DNA of 64,000 nt from contig NZ_CP068771.1 in assembly GCF_018336935.1 (NCBI RefSeq), forward strand, positions 806,001-870,000. The letters are read 5' to 3'. A model generated the notes under the pieces. That model worked only from the letters and a program-made list of their open reading frames with translations. It made no database searches and was not told where the DNA came from. This stretch comes from Serratia plymuthica (GTDB taxonomy: Bacteria > Pseudomonadota > Gammaproteobacteria > Enterobacterales > Enterobacteriaceae). The translations under genes were made by a program, and so were the position numbers. Position 1 is the stretch's first letter; every line of letters starts with the position of its first letter. This document shows positions 51,400-62,034 of this stretch, one piece after another.

Positions 51400-51764
51400 A
51401 GTTACTGTCTCATTCTCGATGGATTTTAAGCCGACTCAAACTGCTGATGATAGAGAGGCCAGTTTGAGTAAACTTTCTGTAATAATCAGAGCGGGATAGC
51501 CAACAACGAATTGTCGACATCATAGCATCGCCGCCGGCCGGGGGAAGCGCAGAACGCACCGGAGTGACAAATTTTTACCTGCCGTTGATAAAAACATGCT
51601 TTTTTGACCGTCTCAATCAGATAAAGCTCAAGCGATAGCGGATGTTGGCCATTTTTTGCGCGTGGGGAAGAGAAATTTACGTGATGGATAGTCTAAAAGG
51701 GGCGAAACCGGCTAATATTGAAATAGATGTGTACGGCCCTCTGCCGGCGTAGTAAGGAGATCCT
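51400..51764. other. Divergent yajG-bolA intergenic region
   Basis: 365 bp without a convincing gene. It must hold promoters for yajG (minus) and bolA (plus). No operator could be recognised with confidence; GC-rich CCGGCCGGGGG lies near 51533. Confidence 0.5.
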
Positions 51765-52079
51765 ATGATTCGCGAGCAAATAGAAGCAAAGTTAAGGGCG
51801 GCATTTGAGCCCGCGTATCTGGAAGTCGTTGATGAAAGCTATCGTCATAACGTTCCGGCGGGTTCAGAAAGCCATTTCAAGGTGGTGTTGGTCAGCGATC
51901 GCTTTGTCGGAGAACGTTTCCTGACGCGTCACCGCTCGATTTACGGCGTGTTGTCGGATGAGTTGGCCGATGGCGTACACGCCCTGGCGTTGCATACTTA
52001 TACCCTGAAAGAGTGGGAAGGGCTGCAGGATACCGTGCCTGCTTCCCCACCCTGTCGCGGGGCCGGTACCTTGGCCTGA
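51765..52079 (+). CDS. bolA: BolA morphogen/iron-sulfur regulator
   Basis: BolA-fold protein of 104 residues. The class II KH-like domain spans about 1-90, with [24 protein letters not shown] and [13 protein letters not shown] followed by [13 protein letters not shown]. It affects cell shape and stationary-phase genes, and with monothiol glutaredoxin binds an iron-sulfur cluster. ATG at 51765 follows AAGGAGATCCT. Single gene ending in a terminator. Confidence 0.96.
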   Translation: MIREQIEAKLRAAFEPAYLEVVDESYRHNVPAGSESHFKVVLVSDRFVGERFLTRHRSIYGVLSDELADGVHALALHTYTLKEWEGLQDTVPASPPCRGAGTLA

Positions 52080-52445
52080 CGGCTAAATTTGCGGTATCAG
52101 TGGAACTTTGACCACGATTTAGGGTATTACTACTGACGAATTTTGGAACGGCCTGCGGGCCGTTTCTGTTTTTGACGACGACATAGCCGATGCGCAATGC
52201 AGCTAAGGCCAGGTCGGCTTCGGCGGTCTTTTGGCGATCAAATCGGCAAAAGTGTGAGTTTTAGCGCGCCGCTGCCGCCTTGCTTTCCTCGACTCGCTCC
52301 GCTTGCGCCGCTATAATGTCGCGTCTTATTTTTCCGGAATGGTTTCGGGACGCTTCAGTCATCAGGGAATTCGGTTCTGTAATGTAGCCGTCCTGGTTCT
52401 TGGAACGGAGTTGACCGAGCACTGTGATTTTTTTGAGGTAACAAG
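52080..52445 (+). other. bolA-tig intergenic region
   Basis: 366 bp. It holds a terminator (AACGGCC paired with GGCCGTT, 52147-52164, then TCTGTTTTT) that ends bolA, and a promoter for tig: TATAAT at 52312-52317 with TCGACT 17 bp upstream (52289-52294). The rest, including a stretch loosely recalling repeat sequence around 52195-52260, shows no gene. Confidence 0.65.
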
Positions 52446-53750
52446 ATGCAAGTTTCTGTAGAAACCACTCAAGGCCTTGGGCGCCGTCTCTCTATTACTG
52501 TACCCGCTGATACTATTAATCAGGCTGTTAAAAAAGAGCTGATCAACGCAGCGAAAAGCGTTCGTATCGATGGCTTCCGTAAAGGCAAAGTGCCGATGAA
52601 CATCGTTGAGCAGCGTTACGGCGCCTCCGTTCGTCAGGACGTGCTGGGCGACGCGATGCAGCGCAGCTTTGTTGACGCGATCATCAAAGAAAAGATCAAC
52701 CCGGCCGGCGCACCAAACTACGTGCCGGGCGAGTATAAAGAAGGTGAAGACTTCACTTTCGCGGTTGAATTCGAAGTGTATCCGGAAGTTGAGCTGAAAG
52801 GCCTGGATGCCATCGAAGTCGAGAAGCCAGTGGTTGAAGTTAACGACGCTGACGTTGATACCATGCTGGACACCCTGCGTAAGCAGCAGGCGACCTGGAA
52901 AGACAGCGATCGCGCAGCGCAGGCTGAAGACCGTGTGACTCTGGACTTTACCGGTTCTATCGACGGCGAAGTGTTCGAAGGCGGCAAAGCCTCTGACTTC
53001 GTACTGGCCATGGGCCAGGGCCGCATGATCCCAGGCTTCGAAGAAGGTCTGGTTGGTCATAAAGCCGGTGAAGAATTCGTCATCGACGTTAACTTCCCGG
53101 ACGATTACCACGCTGAAAACCTGAAGGGCAAAGCGGCTAAATTCGCTATCGTTCTGAAGAAAGTGGAAGAGCGTGAGCTGCCAGAGCTGACCGAAGAATT
53201 CATCAAGCGTTTCGGCGTGGCTGATGGTTCTATCGAAGGCCTGCGTGCCGAAGTGCGTAAAAACATGGAGCGCGAGCTGAAAGGCGCAGTGCGTAACCGT
53301 ATCAAGACTCAGGCAATCGACGGTCTGGTCAGCGCTAACGACATCGACGTGCCTGCTGCACTGATCGACGGCGAAGTTGACGTTCTGCGCCGCCAGGCTG
53401 CACAACGTTTCGGCGGCAACGAGAAGCAAGCGCTGGAACTGCCACGTGAACTGTTCGAAGAGCAGGCAAAACGTCGCGTTGTTGTTGGCCTGCTGCTGGG
53501 CGAAGTGATCAGCACTCACGATCTGAAAGCTGATGAAGATCGCGTCAAGACCCTGATCGAAGAAATGGCCTCCGCTTACGAAGATCCAAGTGAAGTTGTT
53601 GAGTTCTACAGCAAAAACAAAGAGCTGATGAACAATATGCGCAACGTTGCTCTGGAAGAACAAGCGGTTGAAGCCCTGCTGGCGAAAGCGAAAGTGACTG
53701 AGAAAGCCACTACCTTCAGCGAGCTGATGAACCAGACTCAACAGGCGTAA
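52446..53750 (+). CDS. tig: Trigger factor
   Basis: Ribosome-bound chaperone and peptidyl-prolyl isomerase of 434 residues. N-terminal ribosome-binding domain with the signature [16 protein letters not shown] near residue 44, FKBP-type isomerase domain (about 150-245) and a long helical C-terminal cradle. It starts 6 bp after a GAGGT. First gene of the tig-clpP-clpX-lon quality-control cluster, and ends in its own terminator. Confidence 0.98.
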   Translation: MQVSVETTQGLGRRLSITVPADTINQAVKKELINAAKSVRIDGFRKGKVPMNIVEQRYGASVRQDVLGDAMQRSFVDAIIKEKINPAGAPNYVPGEYKEGEDFTFAVEFEVYPEVELKGLDAIEVEKPVVEVNDADVDTMLDTLRKQQATWKDSDRAAQAEDRVTLDFTGSIDGEVFEGGKASDFVLAMGQGRMIPGFEEGLVGHKAGEEFVIDVNFPDDYHAENLKGKAAKFAIVLKKVEERELPELTEEFIKRFGVADGSIEGLRAEVRKNMERELKGAVRNRIKTQAIDGLVSANDIDVPAALIDGEVDVLRRQAAQRFGGNEKQALELPRELFEEQAKRRVVVGLLLGEVISTHDLKADEDRVKTLIEEMASAYEDPSEVVEFYSKNKELMNNMRNVALEEQAVEALLAKAKVTEKATTFSELMNQTQQA

Positions 53751-53813
53751 TGTCTGGACGCAGAGGCGCAACCCGTTGCGCCGTCAGGGTCGGCATGCCG
53801 GCCCTTGCGTAAT

Positions 53814-53850
53814 AAAAAGCCCGTAACCTTCGGTTGCGGGCTTTTCTTTT
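53814..53850 (+). terminator. Intrinsic terminator after tig
   Basis: AAAAGCCCG and CGGGCTTTT flank an inner stem AACC with GGTT and a small loop, with a T-rich tail. It matches the pattern of a bidirectional terminator with an A-run on the other side. Confidence 0.92.
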
Positions 53851-54188
53851 TGCCACGTTGCTGATTAATCTCAGGTTAAGCGCGCCAATATGCACTATAT
53901 TTACCCTGTTGCGCGTGGGGCAGTCTGGCATGATGGCCATCACTGTCGTTTTGGCGCACAGGCCGGCCGGTAAAAATATTGCGCCGGGCTTGAAATTCCG
54001 TCAGTGGCCCCAATCTGTAAAATGTATATATATGTGCTGTTTGCCAGAGTGCGCGGGATGATTATAACCGTCGGGTACGTGTGGCGCGGTCGAATGCTTG
54101 AGCATAGTCATCATGACCGTTCTCAAGTAGAATCGGTGTAATAGGGTGTAACCCTGGCCGCCAAGGCAATTTCTATTAGGAGACGGTA
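53851..54188 (+). other. tig-clpP intergenic region
   Basis: 338 bp with no gene seen. CTTGAG (54097-54102) and CTCAAG (54122-54127) form a small inverted repeat within the likely clpP promoter region. I could not identify a convincing sigma-32 promoter here, although clpP is a heat-shock gene in E. coli. Confidence 0.45.
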
Positions 54189-54812
54189 ATGTCATACAGT
54201 GGCGAACGAGATCAATTTGCACCTAACATGGCCCTGGTGCCGATGGTGGTAGAGCAGACTTCACGCGGGGAGCGTTCTTACGACATCTACTCCCGCCTGC
54301 TGAAAGAGCGCATTATTTTCCTGACCGGCCAGGTAGAAGACCACATGGCCAACCTGATTGTGGCGCAGATGCTGTTCCTGGAAGCGGAAAGCCCGGAAAA
54401 AGACATTTTCCTCTACATCAACTCTCCGGGTGGCGTGATCACCGCAGGCATGTCAATCTATGACACCATGAAGTTCATCAAGCCGGACGTCAGCACCATT
54501 TGTATGGGCCAGGCGTGCTCGATGGGCTCTTTCCTGCTGACTGCCGGTGCCAAGGGCAAACGTTTCTGCCTGCCAAACTCGCGCGTGATGATTCACCAAC
54601 CGCTGGGCGGTTATCAGGGCCAGGCGACGGACATCGAAATCCATGCGCGTGAAATCCTGAAGGTGAAGGCGCGCATGAACGAGTTGATGGCGGAACATAC
54701 CGGCCAGACGCTGGAGCAGATCGAACGCGATACCGAGCGCGATCGCTTTATGACCGCGGAAGAAGCAGTAGAATACGGTCTTGTTGACGGTATTCTGACG
54801 CACCGCAGCTAG
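54189..54812 (+). CDS. clpP: ATP-dependent Clp protease proteolytic subunit ClpP
   Basis: Serine protease of 207 residues that forms a double heptameric ring. Catalytic triad Ser111 (QACSMGSF), His136 (MIHQPLGG) and Asp185 (TERDRF). The N-terminal propeptide of about 14 residues (through APNMALVPM) is expected to be cleaved. ATG at 54189 follows TTAGGAGACGGTA. clpX follows after 162 bp. The residue before the catalytic Ser is Cys rather than the Ala found in E. coli. Confidence 0.98.
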   Translation: MSYSGERDQFAPNMALVPMVVEQTSRGERSYDIYSRLLKERIIFLTGQVEDHMANLIVAQMLFLEAESPEKDIFLYINSPGGVITAGMSIYDTMKFIKPDVSTICMGQACSMGSFLLTAGAKGKRFCLPNSRVMIHQPLGGYQGQATDIEIHAREILKVKARMNELMAEHTGQTLEQIERDTERDRFMTAEEAVEYGLVDGILTHRS

Positions 54813-54974
54813 AACTACGCGGCTGGCGAGGTATATGTGCGAGCCGATAGACTATAGTAATCAGAGTGGGCGCGGCTCGCTCTGGTGAGCATTATCGGCG
54901 TTCCCGGTATGAGTTTTGGGCGCACTGCCGCCGTGATTTTCCTGCGGGACAAAGACTAAAGAAGAGGTTTACTG

Positions 54975-56246
54975 ATGACAGATAAGCGCAAAGACGGTTC
55001 AGGAAAGCTGCTGTATTGCTCTTTCTGCGGCAAAAGCCAGCATGAAGTGCGTAAGCTGATTGCCGGCCCGTCAGTGTATATCTGCGATGAATGTGTTGAC
55101 CTGTGTAACGACATTATTCGCGAAGAGATTAAAGAAGTTTCCCCGCATCGTGAGCGTAGCGCGCTGCCGACGCCGCATGAAATCCGTCACCACCTGGATG
55201 ACTATGTCATCGGTCAGGAGCAGGCGAAGAAAGTGCTGGCGGTAGCGGTGTACAACCACTACAAACGCCTGCGCAATGGCGACAGCAGCAACGGCATCGA
55301 GTTGGGGAAAAGCAACATTCTGCTGATTGGCCCGACCGGTAGCGGTAAAACCTTGTTGGCGGAAACGCTGGCGCGTTTCCTGGATGTGCCTTTCACCATG
55401 GCCGATGCCACCACGCTGACCGAAGCCGGTTATGTGGGCGAGGACGTGGAGAATATTATCCAGAAACTGTTGCAGAAGTGTGACTACGACGTGCAAAAAG
55501 CGCAGCGCGGCATCGTCTACATCGATGAAATCGATAAGATTTCCCGTAAGTCAGACAACCCGTCGATTACCCGTGACGTGTCGGGCGAGGGCGTGCAGCA
55601 GGCGCTGTTGAAACTGATCGAAGGCACCATTGCCGCCGTTCCGCCGCAAGGGGGCCGCAAGCATCCGCAGCAGGAATTCTTGCAGGTCGATACCTCGAAA
55701 ATCCTGTTTATCTGTGGCGGCGCCTTTGCCGGTCTGGATAAAGTGATCGGTCAGCGCGTCAATACCGGTTCCGGTATCGGCTTCGGTGCGACCGTGAAGG
55801 GCGAGTCCGAGAAAGCGACCGAAGGTGAGCTGCTGCTGCAGGCCGAGCCGGAAGATCTGATCAAGTTTGGTCTAATCCCTGAGTTCATCGGTCGTCTGCC
55901 AGTGGTCGCGACGCTGAGCGAACTGAGCGAAGATGCATTGATTCAGATCCTGAAAGAGCCGAAAAATGCTCTGACCAAACAGTATCAGGCATTGTTCAAT
56001 CTGGAAGGCGTGGAGCTGGAGTTCCGCGATGAAGCGCTGAACGCTATCGCCAAGAAGGCCATGGCGCGCAAAACAGGCGCGCGCGGCCTGCGTTCTATCG
56101 TCGAAGGCGCGTTGCTGGACACCATGTACGATCTGCCGTCAATGGACAGCGTCGACAAAGTGGTGATCGACGAATCGGTCATCGCCGGCCAGTCCAAACC
56201 TCTGTTGATTTACGGCAAACCCGAAGCGCAGGCTTCAGGCGAATAA
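54975..56246 (+). CDS. clpX: ATP-dependent Clp protease unfoldase ClpX
   Basis: AAA+ unfoldase of 423 residues. N-terminal zinc-binding domain with Cys15, Cys18, Cys37 and Cys40 for adaptor binding; Walker A GPTGSGKT at 119-126, Walker B VYIDEIDK, pore loop GYVGED and the ClpP-contacting IGFGA loop. It feeds substrates to ClpP. Followed by a terminator before lon. Confidence 0.98.
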   Translation: MTDKRKDGSGKLLYCSFCGKSQHEVRKLIAGPSVYICDECVDLCNDIIREEIKEVSPHRERSALPTPHEIRHHLDDYVIGQEQAKKVLAVAVYNHYKRLRNGDSSNGIELGKSNILLIGPTGSGKTLLAETLARFLDVPFTMADATTLTEAGYVGEDVENIIQKLLQKCDYDVQKAQRGIVYIDEIDKISRKSDNPSITRDVSGEGVQQALLKLIEGTIAAVPPQGGRKHPQQEFLQVDTSKILFICGGAFAGLDKVIGQRVNTGSGIGFGATVKGESEKATEGELLLQAEPEDLIKFGLIPEFIGRLPVVATLSELSEDALIQILKEPKNALTKQYQALFNLEGVELEFRDEALNAIAKKAMARKTGARGLRSIVEGALLDTMYDLPSMDSVDKVVIDESVIAGQSKPLLIYGKPEAQASGE

Positions 56247-56276
56247 TTAGCCAATCAAACCAGAAAGTTAATATCA

Positions 56277-56308
56277 AAATGGGGGATTTTATCCCCCATT
56301 TCTTTTTC
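56277..56308 (+). terminator. Intrinsic terminator after clpX
   Basis: AAATGGGGGAT pairs with ATCCCCCATTT around a short TT loop and is followed by CTTTTT. It separates clpX from the lon promoter. Confidence 0.92.
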
Positions 56309-56322
56309 CTGCGTTCTGGCCG

Positions 56323-56351
56323 TTGAATGTCAGAGATTCATCCCCATATAC
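56323..56351 (+). promoter_or_regulatory. Sigma-32-type promoter of lon
   Basis: GTTGAAT (56323-56329) resembles the heat-shock -35 CTTGAAA, and CCCCATATA (56343-56351) matches the -10 consensus, with a 13-bp spacer. The E. coli lon heat-shock promoter has the same -10 sequence, and the ribosome-binding region AACTAAGAGAGAGCTCT is also conserved. Confidence 0.8.
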
Positions 56352-56439
56352 TCATTAACCAGATTTTATGAAACGTTTGATGCTTGCGTCTCATGAGATT
56401 CCCCTCAACCTGGCGGAAACTAAACTAAGAGAGAGCTCT

Positions 56440-58794
56440 ATGAACCCTGAGCGTTCCGAACGCATTGAAATCCCCGTCTTGCCTTTGCGCGACGTGGTGG
56501 TTTATCCGCACATGGTGATCCCGTTATTTGTTGGCCGGGAAAAATCAATTCGGTGCCTCGAAGCAGCAATGGATCATGATAAAAAGATCATGCTGGTGGC
56601 ACAGAAAGAGGCCTCAACGGATGAACCTGGCATTAACGACTTGTTCTCTGTCGGCACAGTCGCGTCTATCTTGCAGATGTTGAAACTGCCAGACGGCACG
56701 GTAAAAGTGCTGGTGGAAGGCCTGCAGCGGGCACGTATTACTACGCTTTCCGATAGCGGAGAGCATTTTGCCGCCCAGGCAGAATACCTTGAATCGCCGG
56801 CGATCGACGAGCGCGAACAAGAAGTCCTGGTGCGCACGGCAATCAATCAGTTTGAAGGCTACATCAAACTGAACAAGAAAATTCCACCGGAGGTGCTGAC
56901 GTCATTGAACAGCATCGACGATGCTGCACGCCTGGCGGATACCATCGCTGCGCACATGCCTCTGAAACTCAGCGACAAGCAGTCGGTACTCGAGATGTTC
57001 GACATCACCGAGCGTCTGGAATACCTGATGGCGATGATGGAATCGGAAATCGACCTGCTGCAGGTCGAGAAGCGTATCCGTAACCGCGTCAAGAAACAGA
57101 TGGAAAAAAGCCAGCGCGAGTACTATCTGAATGAGCAAATGAAAGCGATTCAGAAAGAACTGGGCGAAATGGACGACGCGCCGGACGAGCATGAAGCGCT
57201 GAAGCGCAAGATCGAAGCGGCGAAAATGCCGAAAGACGCGCGTGAAAAAACCGAAGCGGAACTGCAAAAGCTGAAAATGATGTCACCGATGTCTGCGGAA
57301 GCGACGGTGGTGCGCGGTTACATCGATTGGATGCTGCAGGTGCCCTGGAATGCGCGCAGCAAGGTGAAAAAAGATCTGAACAAAGCGCAGGAAGTGCTCG
57401 ATATCGATCACTACGGCTTGGAGCGCGTCAAAGATCGCATCCTTGAGTATCTCGCAGTACAGAGCCGCGTAAGCAAAATCAAAGGGCCTATCCTGTGTCT
57501 GGTAGGGCCTCCTGGCGTGGGTAAAACCTCGCTTGGGCAGTCGATCGCCAAAGCGACCGGTCGCCAGTATGTGCGTATGGCGTTGGGCGGCGTGCGCGAT
57601 GAAGCGGAAATCCGCGGTCACCGCCGTACCTATATCGGTTCTATGCCGGGCAAGCTGATCCAGAAAATGGCCAAGGTCGGGGTGAAAAACCCGCTGTTCC
57701 TGCTGGACGAGATCGACAAGATGTCTTCCGACATGCGCGGCGATCCGGCCTCTGCACTGCTTGAAGTGCTGGATCCGGAACAGAACGTGGCGTTTAACGA
57801 TCACTACCTGGAAGTGGATTACGATCTGTCCGACGTGATGTTCGTCGCCACCTCCAACTCGATGAACATTCCTGCGCCGTTGCTGGACCGTATGGAAGTG
57901 ATTCGTTTGTCCGGTTATACCGAGGACGAGAAACTCAACATCGCCAAGCAGCATTTGTTGCCGAAGCAACTTGAGCGTAACGCCCTGAAGAAAGGTGAGC
58001 TGACGGTAGACGATAGCGCCATCATCGGCATTATCCGCTACTACACCCGCGAAGCCGGGGTGCGTAGCCTGGAGCGTGAAATCTCCAAGCTGTGCCGTAA
58101 AGCGGTGAAAGCGCTGCTGATGGACAAGAAGATCAAACATATCGAGATCAACGGCGACAACCTGAAAGACTATTTGGGCGTGCAGCGCGTTGACTATGGT
58201 CGTGCGGACACCGAAAACCGCGTAGGCCAGGTTACCGGTCTGGCGTGGACGGAAGTGGGCGGTGACCTGCTGACCATAGAAACCGCCTGCGTGCCGGGCA
58301 AAGGCAAGCTGACCTACACCGGTTCTCTGGGCGAAGTGATGCAGGAATCGATTCAGGCGGCGCTGACTGTGGTGCGCGCGCGCGCGGACAAACTGGGCAT
58401 CAACGCTGATTTTTACGAGAAGCGTGACATCCACGTGCACGTGCCGGAAGGCGCGACGCCGAAAGATGGCCCAAGCGCCGGTATCGCAATGTGCACCGCG
58501 TTGGTTTCCTGCCTGACGGGTAACCCGGTTCGCGCCGACGTGGCGATGACCGGTGAGATCACGCTGCGCGGCCAGGTGTTGCCTATTGGCGGTTTGAAAG
58601 AAAAACTGCTGGCGGCGCATCGCGGCGGTATCAAAACCGTGCTGATCCCGTATGAGAACAAGCGCGATCTGGAAGAGATCCCAGATAATGTCATCGCCGA
58701 TCTGGATATTCACCCGGTGCAGCGAATTGATGAAGTTTTGAACCTTGCGTTGCAAAACCCGGCCTTCGGCGCACTGCCGGTAGCGGCAAAATAG
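56440..58794 (+). CDS. lon: ATP-dependent protease Lon
   Basis: Homo-oligomeric AAA+ serine protease of 784 residues, E. coli length. N-terminal substrate-binding domain (about 10-200), Walker [10 protein letters not shown] near residue 356, and a protease domain with the Ser-Lys dyad: Ser in DGPSAGIAM (about 679) and Lys in [14 protein letters not shown] (about 722). Start at 56440 gives the canonical [13 protein letters not shown] and follows AGAGAGAG; the 24-residue upstream extension is leader. It degrades misfolded and regulatory proteins, and is heat-induced by the promoter upstream. Confidence 0.98.
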   Translation: MNPERSERIEIPVLPLRDVVVYPHMVIPLFVGREKSIRCLEAAMDHDKKIMLVAQKEASTDEPGINDLFSVGTVASILQMLKLPDGTVKVLVEGLQRARITTLSDSGEHFAAQAEYLESPAIDEREQEVLVRTAINQFEGYIKLNKKIPPEVLTSLNSIDDAARLADTIAAHMPLKLSDKQSVLEMFDITERLEYLMAMMESEIDLLQVEKRIRNRVKKQMEKSQREYYLNEQMKAIQKELGEMDDAPDEHEALKRKIEAAKMPKDAREKTEAELQKLKMMSPMSAEATVVRGYIDWMLQVPWNARSKVKKDLNKAQEVLDIDHYGLERVKDRILEYLAVQSRVSKIKGPILCLVGPPGVGKTSLGQSIAKATGRQYVRMALGGVRDEAEIRGHRRTYIGSMPGKLIQKMAKVGVKNPLFLLDEIDKMSSDMRGDPASALLEVLDPEQNVAFNDHYLEVDYDLSDVMFVATSNSMNIPAPLLDRMEVIRLSGYTEDEKLNIAKQHLLPKQLERNALKKGELTVDDSAIIGIIRYYTREAGVRSLEREISKLCRKAVKALLMDKKIKHIEINGDNLKDYLGVQRVDYGRADTENRVGQVTGLAWTEVGGDLLTIETACVPGKGKLTYTGSLGEVMQESIQAALTVVRARADKLGINADFYEKRDIHVHVPEGATPKDGPSAGIAMCTALVSCLTGNPVRADVAMTGEITLRGQVLPIGGLKEKLLAAHRGGIKTVLIPYENKRDLEEIPDNVIADLDIHPVQRIDEVLNLALQNPAFGALPVAAK

Positions 58795-58828
58795 TGACGA
58801 ATAGCAAAAACCATTGATAAAACTTATG

Positions 58829-58863
58829 CTGGCAAGTCATTTCGGACTTGCCAGTCTTTTTTT
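58829..58863 (+). terminator. Intrinsic terminator after lon
   Basis: CTGGCAAGTC (58829-58838) pairs with GACTTGCCAG (58845-58854) around six bases, followed by TCTTTTTTT. Confidence 0.94.
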
Positions 58864-59010
58864 GTACCGCTAAGTTAGAAAGCTGTCGGCCCGCGTTTTG
58901 CCACGCTTTCGGTGGCTTGCCAAGGCTCGATGGGATTGATATAACAGCTGCGCTGTCGCCACCGTAGGGATTTTTCGGTGCGACGATTGAATTCTAGAGG
59001 GGATGATAGA

Positions 59011-59283
59011 GTGAATAAGTCACAACTGATCGACAAAATTGCCGCAGGTGCTGATATTTCCAAAGCGGCAGCTGGACGTGCTTTAGATGCAGTAATTGCG
59101 TCTGTTACCGAATCCTTGAAGGAAGGGGATGACGTGGCCCTGGTTGGTTTCGGTTCTTTTACAGTGCGTGAGCGTTCGGCCCGTACTGGCCGTAACCCGC
59201 AAACAGGTAAAGAGATCAAAATCGCGGCAGCCAAAGTTCCGGCCTTCCGTGCAGGGAAAGCGCTGAAAGACGCAGTAAACTGA
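59011..59283 (+). CDS. hupB: DNA-binding protein HU-beta
   Basis: Nucleoid protein of 90 residues that dimerises and bends DNA. The DNA-binding arm segment is [20 protein letters not shown]. The start is GTG at 59011 ([20 protein letters not shown]) behind GAGGGGATGATA, as in E. coli. It follows lon and ends in a terminator before ppiD. Confidence 0.97.
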   Translation: MNKSQLIDKIAAGADISKAAAGRALDAVIASVTESLKEGDDVALVGFGSFTVRERSARTGRNPQTGKEIKIAAAKVPAFRAGKALKDAVN

Positions 59284-59368
59284 TCGTTTGCGTCTAACCG
59301 GTTAGCGTTACAGGGTTTTGTAATAAACAATCACCTGACGCAACGGTGCTGGTAAGGTAAGATATAAG

Positions 59369-59394
59369 GCGCATCAGATTGATGCGCTTTTTTT
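59369..59394 (+). terminator. Intrinsic terminator after hupB
   Basis: GCGCATCA (59369-59376) pairs with TGATGCGC (59380-59387) around GAT, then seven T's. Confidence 0.93.
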
Positions 59395-59465
59395 ATTTTT
59401 GTCGCAGGGAACGCGCCTGCGCAAGGGTGTTTTTAATCCACATCACAGCGGAGTGTTGTCACACT

Positions 59466-61349
59466 ATGATGGACAATTTACGCGCGGCAGCTAATCACGT
59501 CGTGCTCAAAATCATCCTGGGCCTGATCATTTTGTCATTTCTTTTGACAGGGGTAGTCAGCTATCAGGGGAGTGCCGGTGATTATGCAGCTAAGGTCAAT
59601 GGCCAGGTGATCGAGCGTGCTCAGCTGGAACAGGCTTTCCAAAGCGAACGCAGCCGCATGCAGCAACAGTTGGGTGACCAGTTCTCGGCACTGGCGGGCA
59701 ACGAAGGCTATATGCAGCAGATGCGCCATCAGGCACTGTCACAGTTGATCGACAACATGCTGCTGGACCAATACGCCAAAAAATTAGGCCTGAGCGTCAG
59801 CGACGAGCAGGTAAAAGACGCCATCCGCAAGGCGCCTTATTTCCAGACTAACGGCCAGTTCGATAACGCCAAATATCTCGATTTGATCAGCCGCATGGGA
59901 TACACCGCCGACAACTTCGCACAGTCAATGCGCCAACAGCTGGTTAATCAGCAGGTGATCCAGGCCTTCGGCCAATCAGGCTTCGTGTTGCCATCCGAAT
60001 CTCAGAGCATGGCTGCTCTGGTGCTGCAGGAGCGCAACGTGCGCCTGGCGACTCTGGATCTGAAAGCGTTGCAGGCTAAACAGACCGTAACCGACGACGA
60101 ACTGAAAGACTATTACAGCCAAAACAAGAACAGCTTCATTGCGCCGGAACAGGTCAAAGTGAGCTACATCCCGATGGACGCCGCCTCGATGCAAGACAAG
60201 GTGACGGTGGCAGATGCGGATATCAGCGCTTACTACGATCAGCACAAAAGCAGCTATGGCCAGCCTGAGCGCAAAAATTACAGCGTGATCCAGTTGAAAA
60301 CCGAGGCTGAAGCCAATGCGGTGTTGGATGCGCTGAAAAAAGGCGGCGATTTCGCCACGCTGGCGAAAGAAAAATCCACTGACATCATCTCACGCCGCAC
60401 CGGCGGTGAGCTGGGTTGGCTGGAGCCGGAAACGACCGCGGATGAGCTAAAGCAGGCTAACCTGACCGAAAAAGGCCAGCTTTCCGGCGTAGTGAAATCC
60501 TCCGTCGGTTATCTGGTGGTGCGTCTGAACGATATCGAACCTGAGAAAGTGAAGCCGTTGAGCGAAGTGCGCGACGACATCGCCAAGCAGGTCAAGCAGG
60601 AGAAAGCGGTAGACGCTTATTACGCGCTGCAGCAGAAGGTGAGCGAAGCCGCTACCAGCGATAACGAATCTCTGGCGTCAGCCGAAGTGGCCGCCGGCGT
60701 GAAAGCGGCACAAACCGAATGGTTCACCCGCGACAACGTTCCGGCGGCGCTGAACTTTAAACCTGTCATCCAGTCGATTTTCGACGGTTCACTGATTGGC
60801 GAGGGTGGCTCACCGGGCAGCAACTCCGACGTGATCACCGTTGATGGCGACCGCGCCTTCGTGATCCGCGTCTCTGGCCACAAACCGGAAGGCATTGAGC
60901 CGTTCGACCAGGTCAAAGACCGCGTCGCCGAGCTGGTTAAGCGCAACAAGGCTGAACAGGAAGCGAAACTGCAGGGCGAGAAGCTGCTGGTTGAGCTGAA
61001 ACAAGGCAAGGGTGACGACGCGATGAAAGCGGCTGGCCTGAGCTTTGGCAGCGTGCAGAAGATGGCGCGTGCGCCGGAAGACAGCCAACTGGTGCAGAGC
61101 GTGTTTGCGCTGCCGCATCCGCAGGAAGGCAAACCGGTTTACGGCATGTCGCAAGATCGCCAGGACAACGTGGTGCTGATTGCGCTTGATGCCGTTAACC
61201 CAGGCACCTTGCCGGCCGAAGAAATGAAAACCTTTGTCGGCAAGATGGAAGAAGGGGCGACCGGCGTGTCCTTCGACTCTCTGCTGGCCAGCCTGCGTAA
61301 AGAAGCCAAGATCAAGATGGGAGCCGCTGAGCAGCAGCAGCCTCAGTAA
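59466..61349 (+). CDS. ppiD: Periplasmic folding chaperone PpiD
   Basis: Inner-membrane-anchored periplasmic protein of 627 residues near the SecYEG exit. One membrane helix (about 15-35, IILGLIILSFLLTGVV), SurA-like N-terminal chaperone region, and a parvulin domain (about 265-360, with GGDFATLAKEKSTDIISRRTGGELGW), usually inactive as an isomerase in this family. Start at 59466 gives MMDNLRAAANHVV; the upstream frame lies in the leader. A weak GGAG lies 15 nt upstream. Confidence 0.96.
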   Translation: MMDNLRAAANHVVLKIILGLIILSFLLTGVVSYQGSAGDYAAKVNGQVIERAQLEQAFQSERSRMQQQLGDQFSALAGNEGYMQQMRHQALSQLIDNMLLDQYAKKLGLSVSDEQVKDAIRKAPYFQTNGQFDNAKYLDLISRMGYTADNFAQSMRQQLVNQQVIQAFGQSGFVLPSESQSMAALVLQERNVRLATLDLKALQAKQTVTDDELKDYYSQNKNSFIAPEQVKVSYIPMDAASMQDKVTVADADISAYYDQHKSSYGQPERKNYSVIQLKTEAEANAVLDALKKGGDFATLAKEKSTDIISRRTGGELGWLEPETTADELKQANLTEKGQLSGVVKSSVGYLVVRLNDIEPEKVKPLSEVRDDIAKQVKQEKAVDAYYALQQKVSEAATSDNESLASAEVAAGVKAAQTEWFTRDNVPAALNFKPVIQSIFDGSLIGEGGSPGSNSDVITVDGDRAFVIRVSGHKPEGIEPFDQVKDRVAELVKRNKAEQEAKLQGEKLLVELKQGKGDDAMKAAGLSFGSVQKMARAPEDSQLVQSVFALPHPQEGKPVYGMSQDRQDNVVLIALDAVNPGTLPAEEMKTFVGKMEEGATGVSFDSLLASLRKEAKIKMGAAEQQQPQ

Positions 61350-61383
61350 GCACCGCATTTTTGTGCAACGCTATGCAATAACC

Positions 61384-61406
61384 AAAGGCCGCTTTCGCGG
61401 CCTTTT
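61384..61406 (+). terminator. Intrinsic terminator after ppiD
   Basis: AAAGGCCGC pairs with GCGGCCTTT around TTTC, followed by T. Confidence 0.88.
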
Positions 61407-61487
61407 CCATATCTGAAATCCGCCAATTGCCGATCGTCACCCGCTGCGGCAAGGTAGCCATGCTGTTAAACACAAGGAGGATACAGC

Positions 61488-61877
61488 ATGCAACTTACAG
61501 AAATAAAAGCGGTTAATGGTTATGGTTTCAGCGTCAAAGCGCTGTTGGTGGCGGCCCTGATTTGCCTGACGGGGCCGTCGATGGCCGCGGTGGAAAAAGC
61601 GGGGGTTGCTCCGCCGGTATTATCTGCGCCGGCGGTTAAGGCGGGGCAGGGAAGTGAGGTGGTGCTCACCGCCGATGACGAAGCCTCAGTCAGTATCAAT
61701 CAGGCCGATGCCGAGCAACTGGCCAGCGTGTTGAAGGGCGTAGGGCTTAAGAAAGCGGAGAGCATTGTGCGCTACCGCGAGCAGAATGGTCCGTTTACGC
61801 AGATAGAACAACTTCAGGAAGTGCCGGGCATCGGGCCTGCATTGTTTGAAAGGAATCGCGCACGGCTCAAAATGTGA
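61488..61877 (+). CDS. ybaV: ComEA-like helix-hairpin-helix protein YbaV
   Basis: Exported protein of 129 residues. Signal peptide VKALLVAALICLTGPSMAA, a low-complexity Pro/Ala/Val linker, then a ComEA-type double helix-hairpin-helix (about 70-128) with INQADAEQLASVLKGVGLKKAESIVRYR and VPGIGPALFERNRARL. It probably binds DNA in the periplasm; its role outside competence is unknown. ATG at 61488 follows AAGGAGGATACAGC. Confidence 0.9.
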   Translation: MQLTEIKAVNGYGFSVKALLVAALICLTGPSMAAVEKAGVAPPVLSAPAVKAGQGSEVVLTADDEASVSINQADAEQLASVLKGVGLKKAESIVRYREQNGPFTQIEQLQEVPGIGPALFERNRARLKM

Positions 61878-61932
61878 TGTTGTTCACGGCTGCGTGGCAA
61901 AGTGCCATTGCAGCCTTTTTCCTCTGCTACAT

Positions 61933-61960
61933 TTTACAGGTCTTACCAGTTTGGCATATT
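61933..61960 (+). promoter_or_regulatory. fadM promoter with FadR-like operator
   Basis: ACAGGTCTTACCAGTT (61936-61951) agrees with the FadR operator ACTGGTCCGACCAGTT at 13 of 16 positions and keeps the GGT and ACC half-sites. It overlaps a possible -35 TTTACA (61933-61938) and spacer; CATATT (61955-61960) is a possible -10. fadM is a FadR target in E. coli, supporting the call. Confidence 0.6.
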
Positions 61961-61972
61961 GACCAAACGGGT

Positions 61973-62003
61973 GCGGGGGCAGTATGCCGCCCCCGCTTTA
62001 TTC
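61973..62003 (+). terminator. Terminator-like hairpin between ybaV and fadM
   Basis: GCGGGGGC (61973-61980) pairs with GCCCCCGC (61989-61996) and is followed by TTTATT. It can end ybaV transcripts, but it also lies between the FadR-like promoter and fadM, so it could attenuate fadM. Confidence 0.75.
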
Positions 62004-62034
62004 TGTAATCACCAGGCTGGAGCTGCGTTTCCCT

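Noticed and set aside
52190..52265. Degenerate ERIC upstream of tig
   Set aside because: Shares only short stretches such as ATGCAGCT and AAAAGTGTGAGTT; no core palindrome or ends.
52362..53771. 469-codon minus-strand frame over tig
   Set aside because: Antisense shadow of a gene with strong codon bias; tig itself is unambiguous.
56247..56440. Small RNA between clpX and lon
   Set aside because: The hairpin is explained as the clpX terminator and the rest as the lon promoter and leader; no independent promoter-terminator unit was seen.
57283..58755. 490-codon minus-strand frame over lon
   Set aside because: Antisense shadow; no start signal, and lon is conserved along its whole length.
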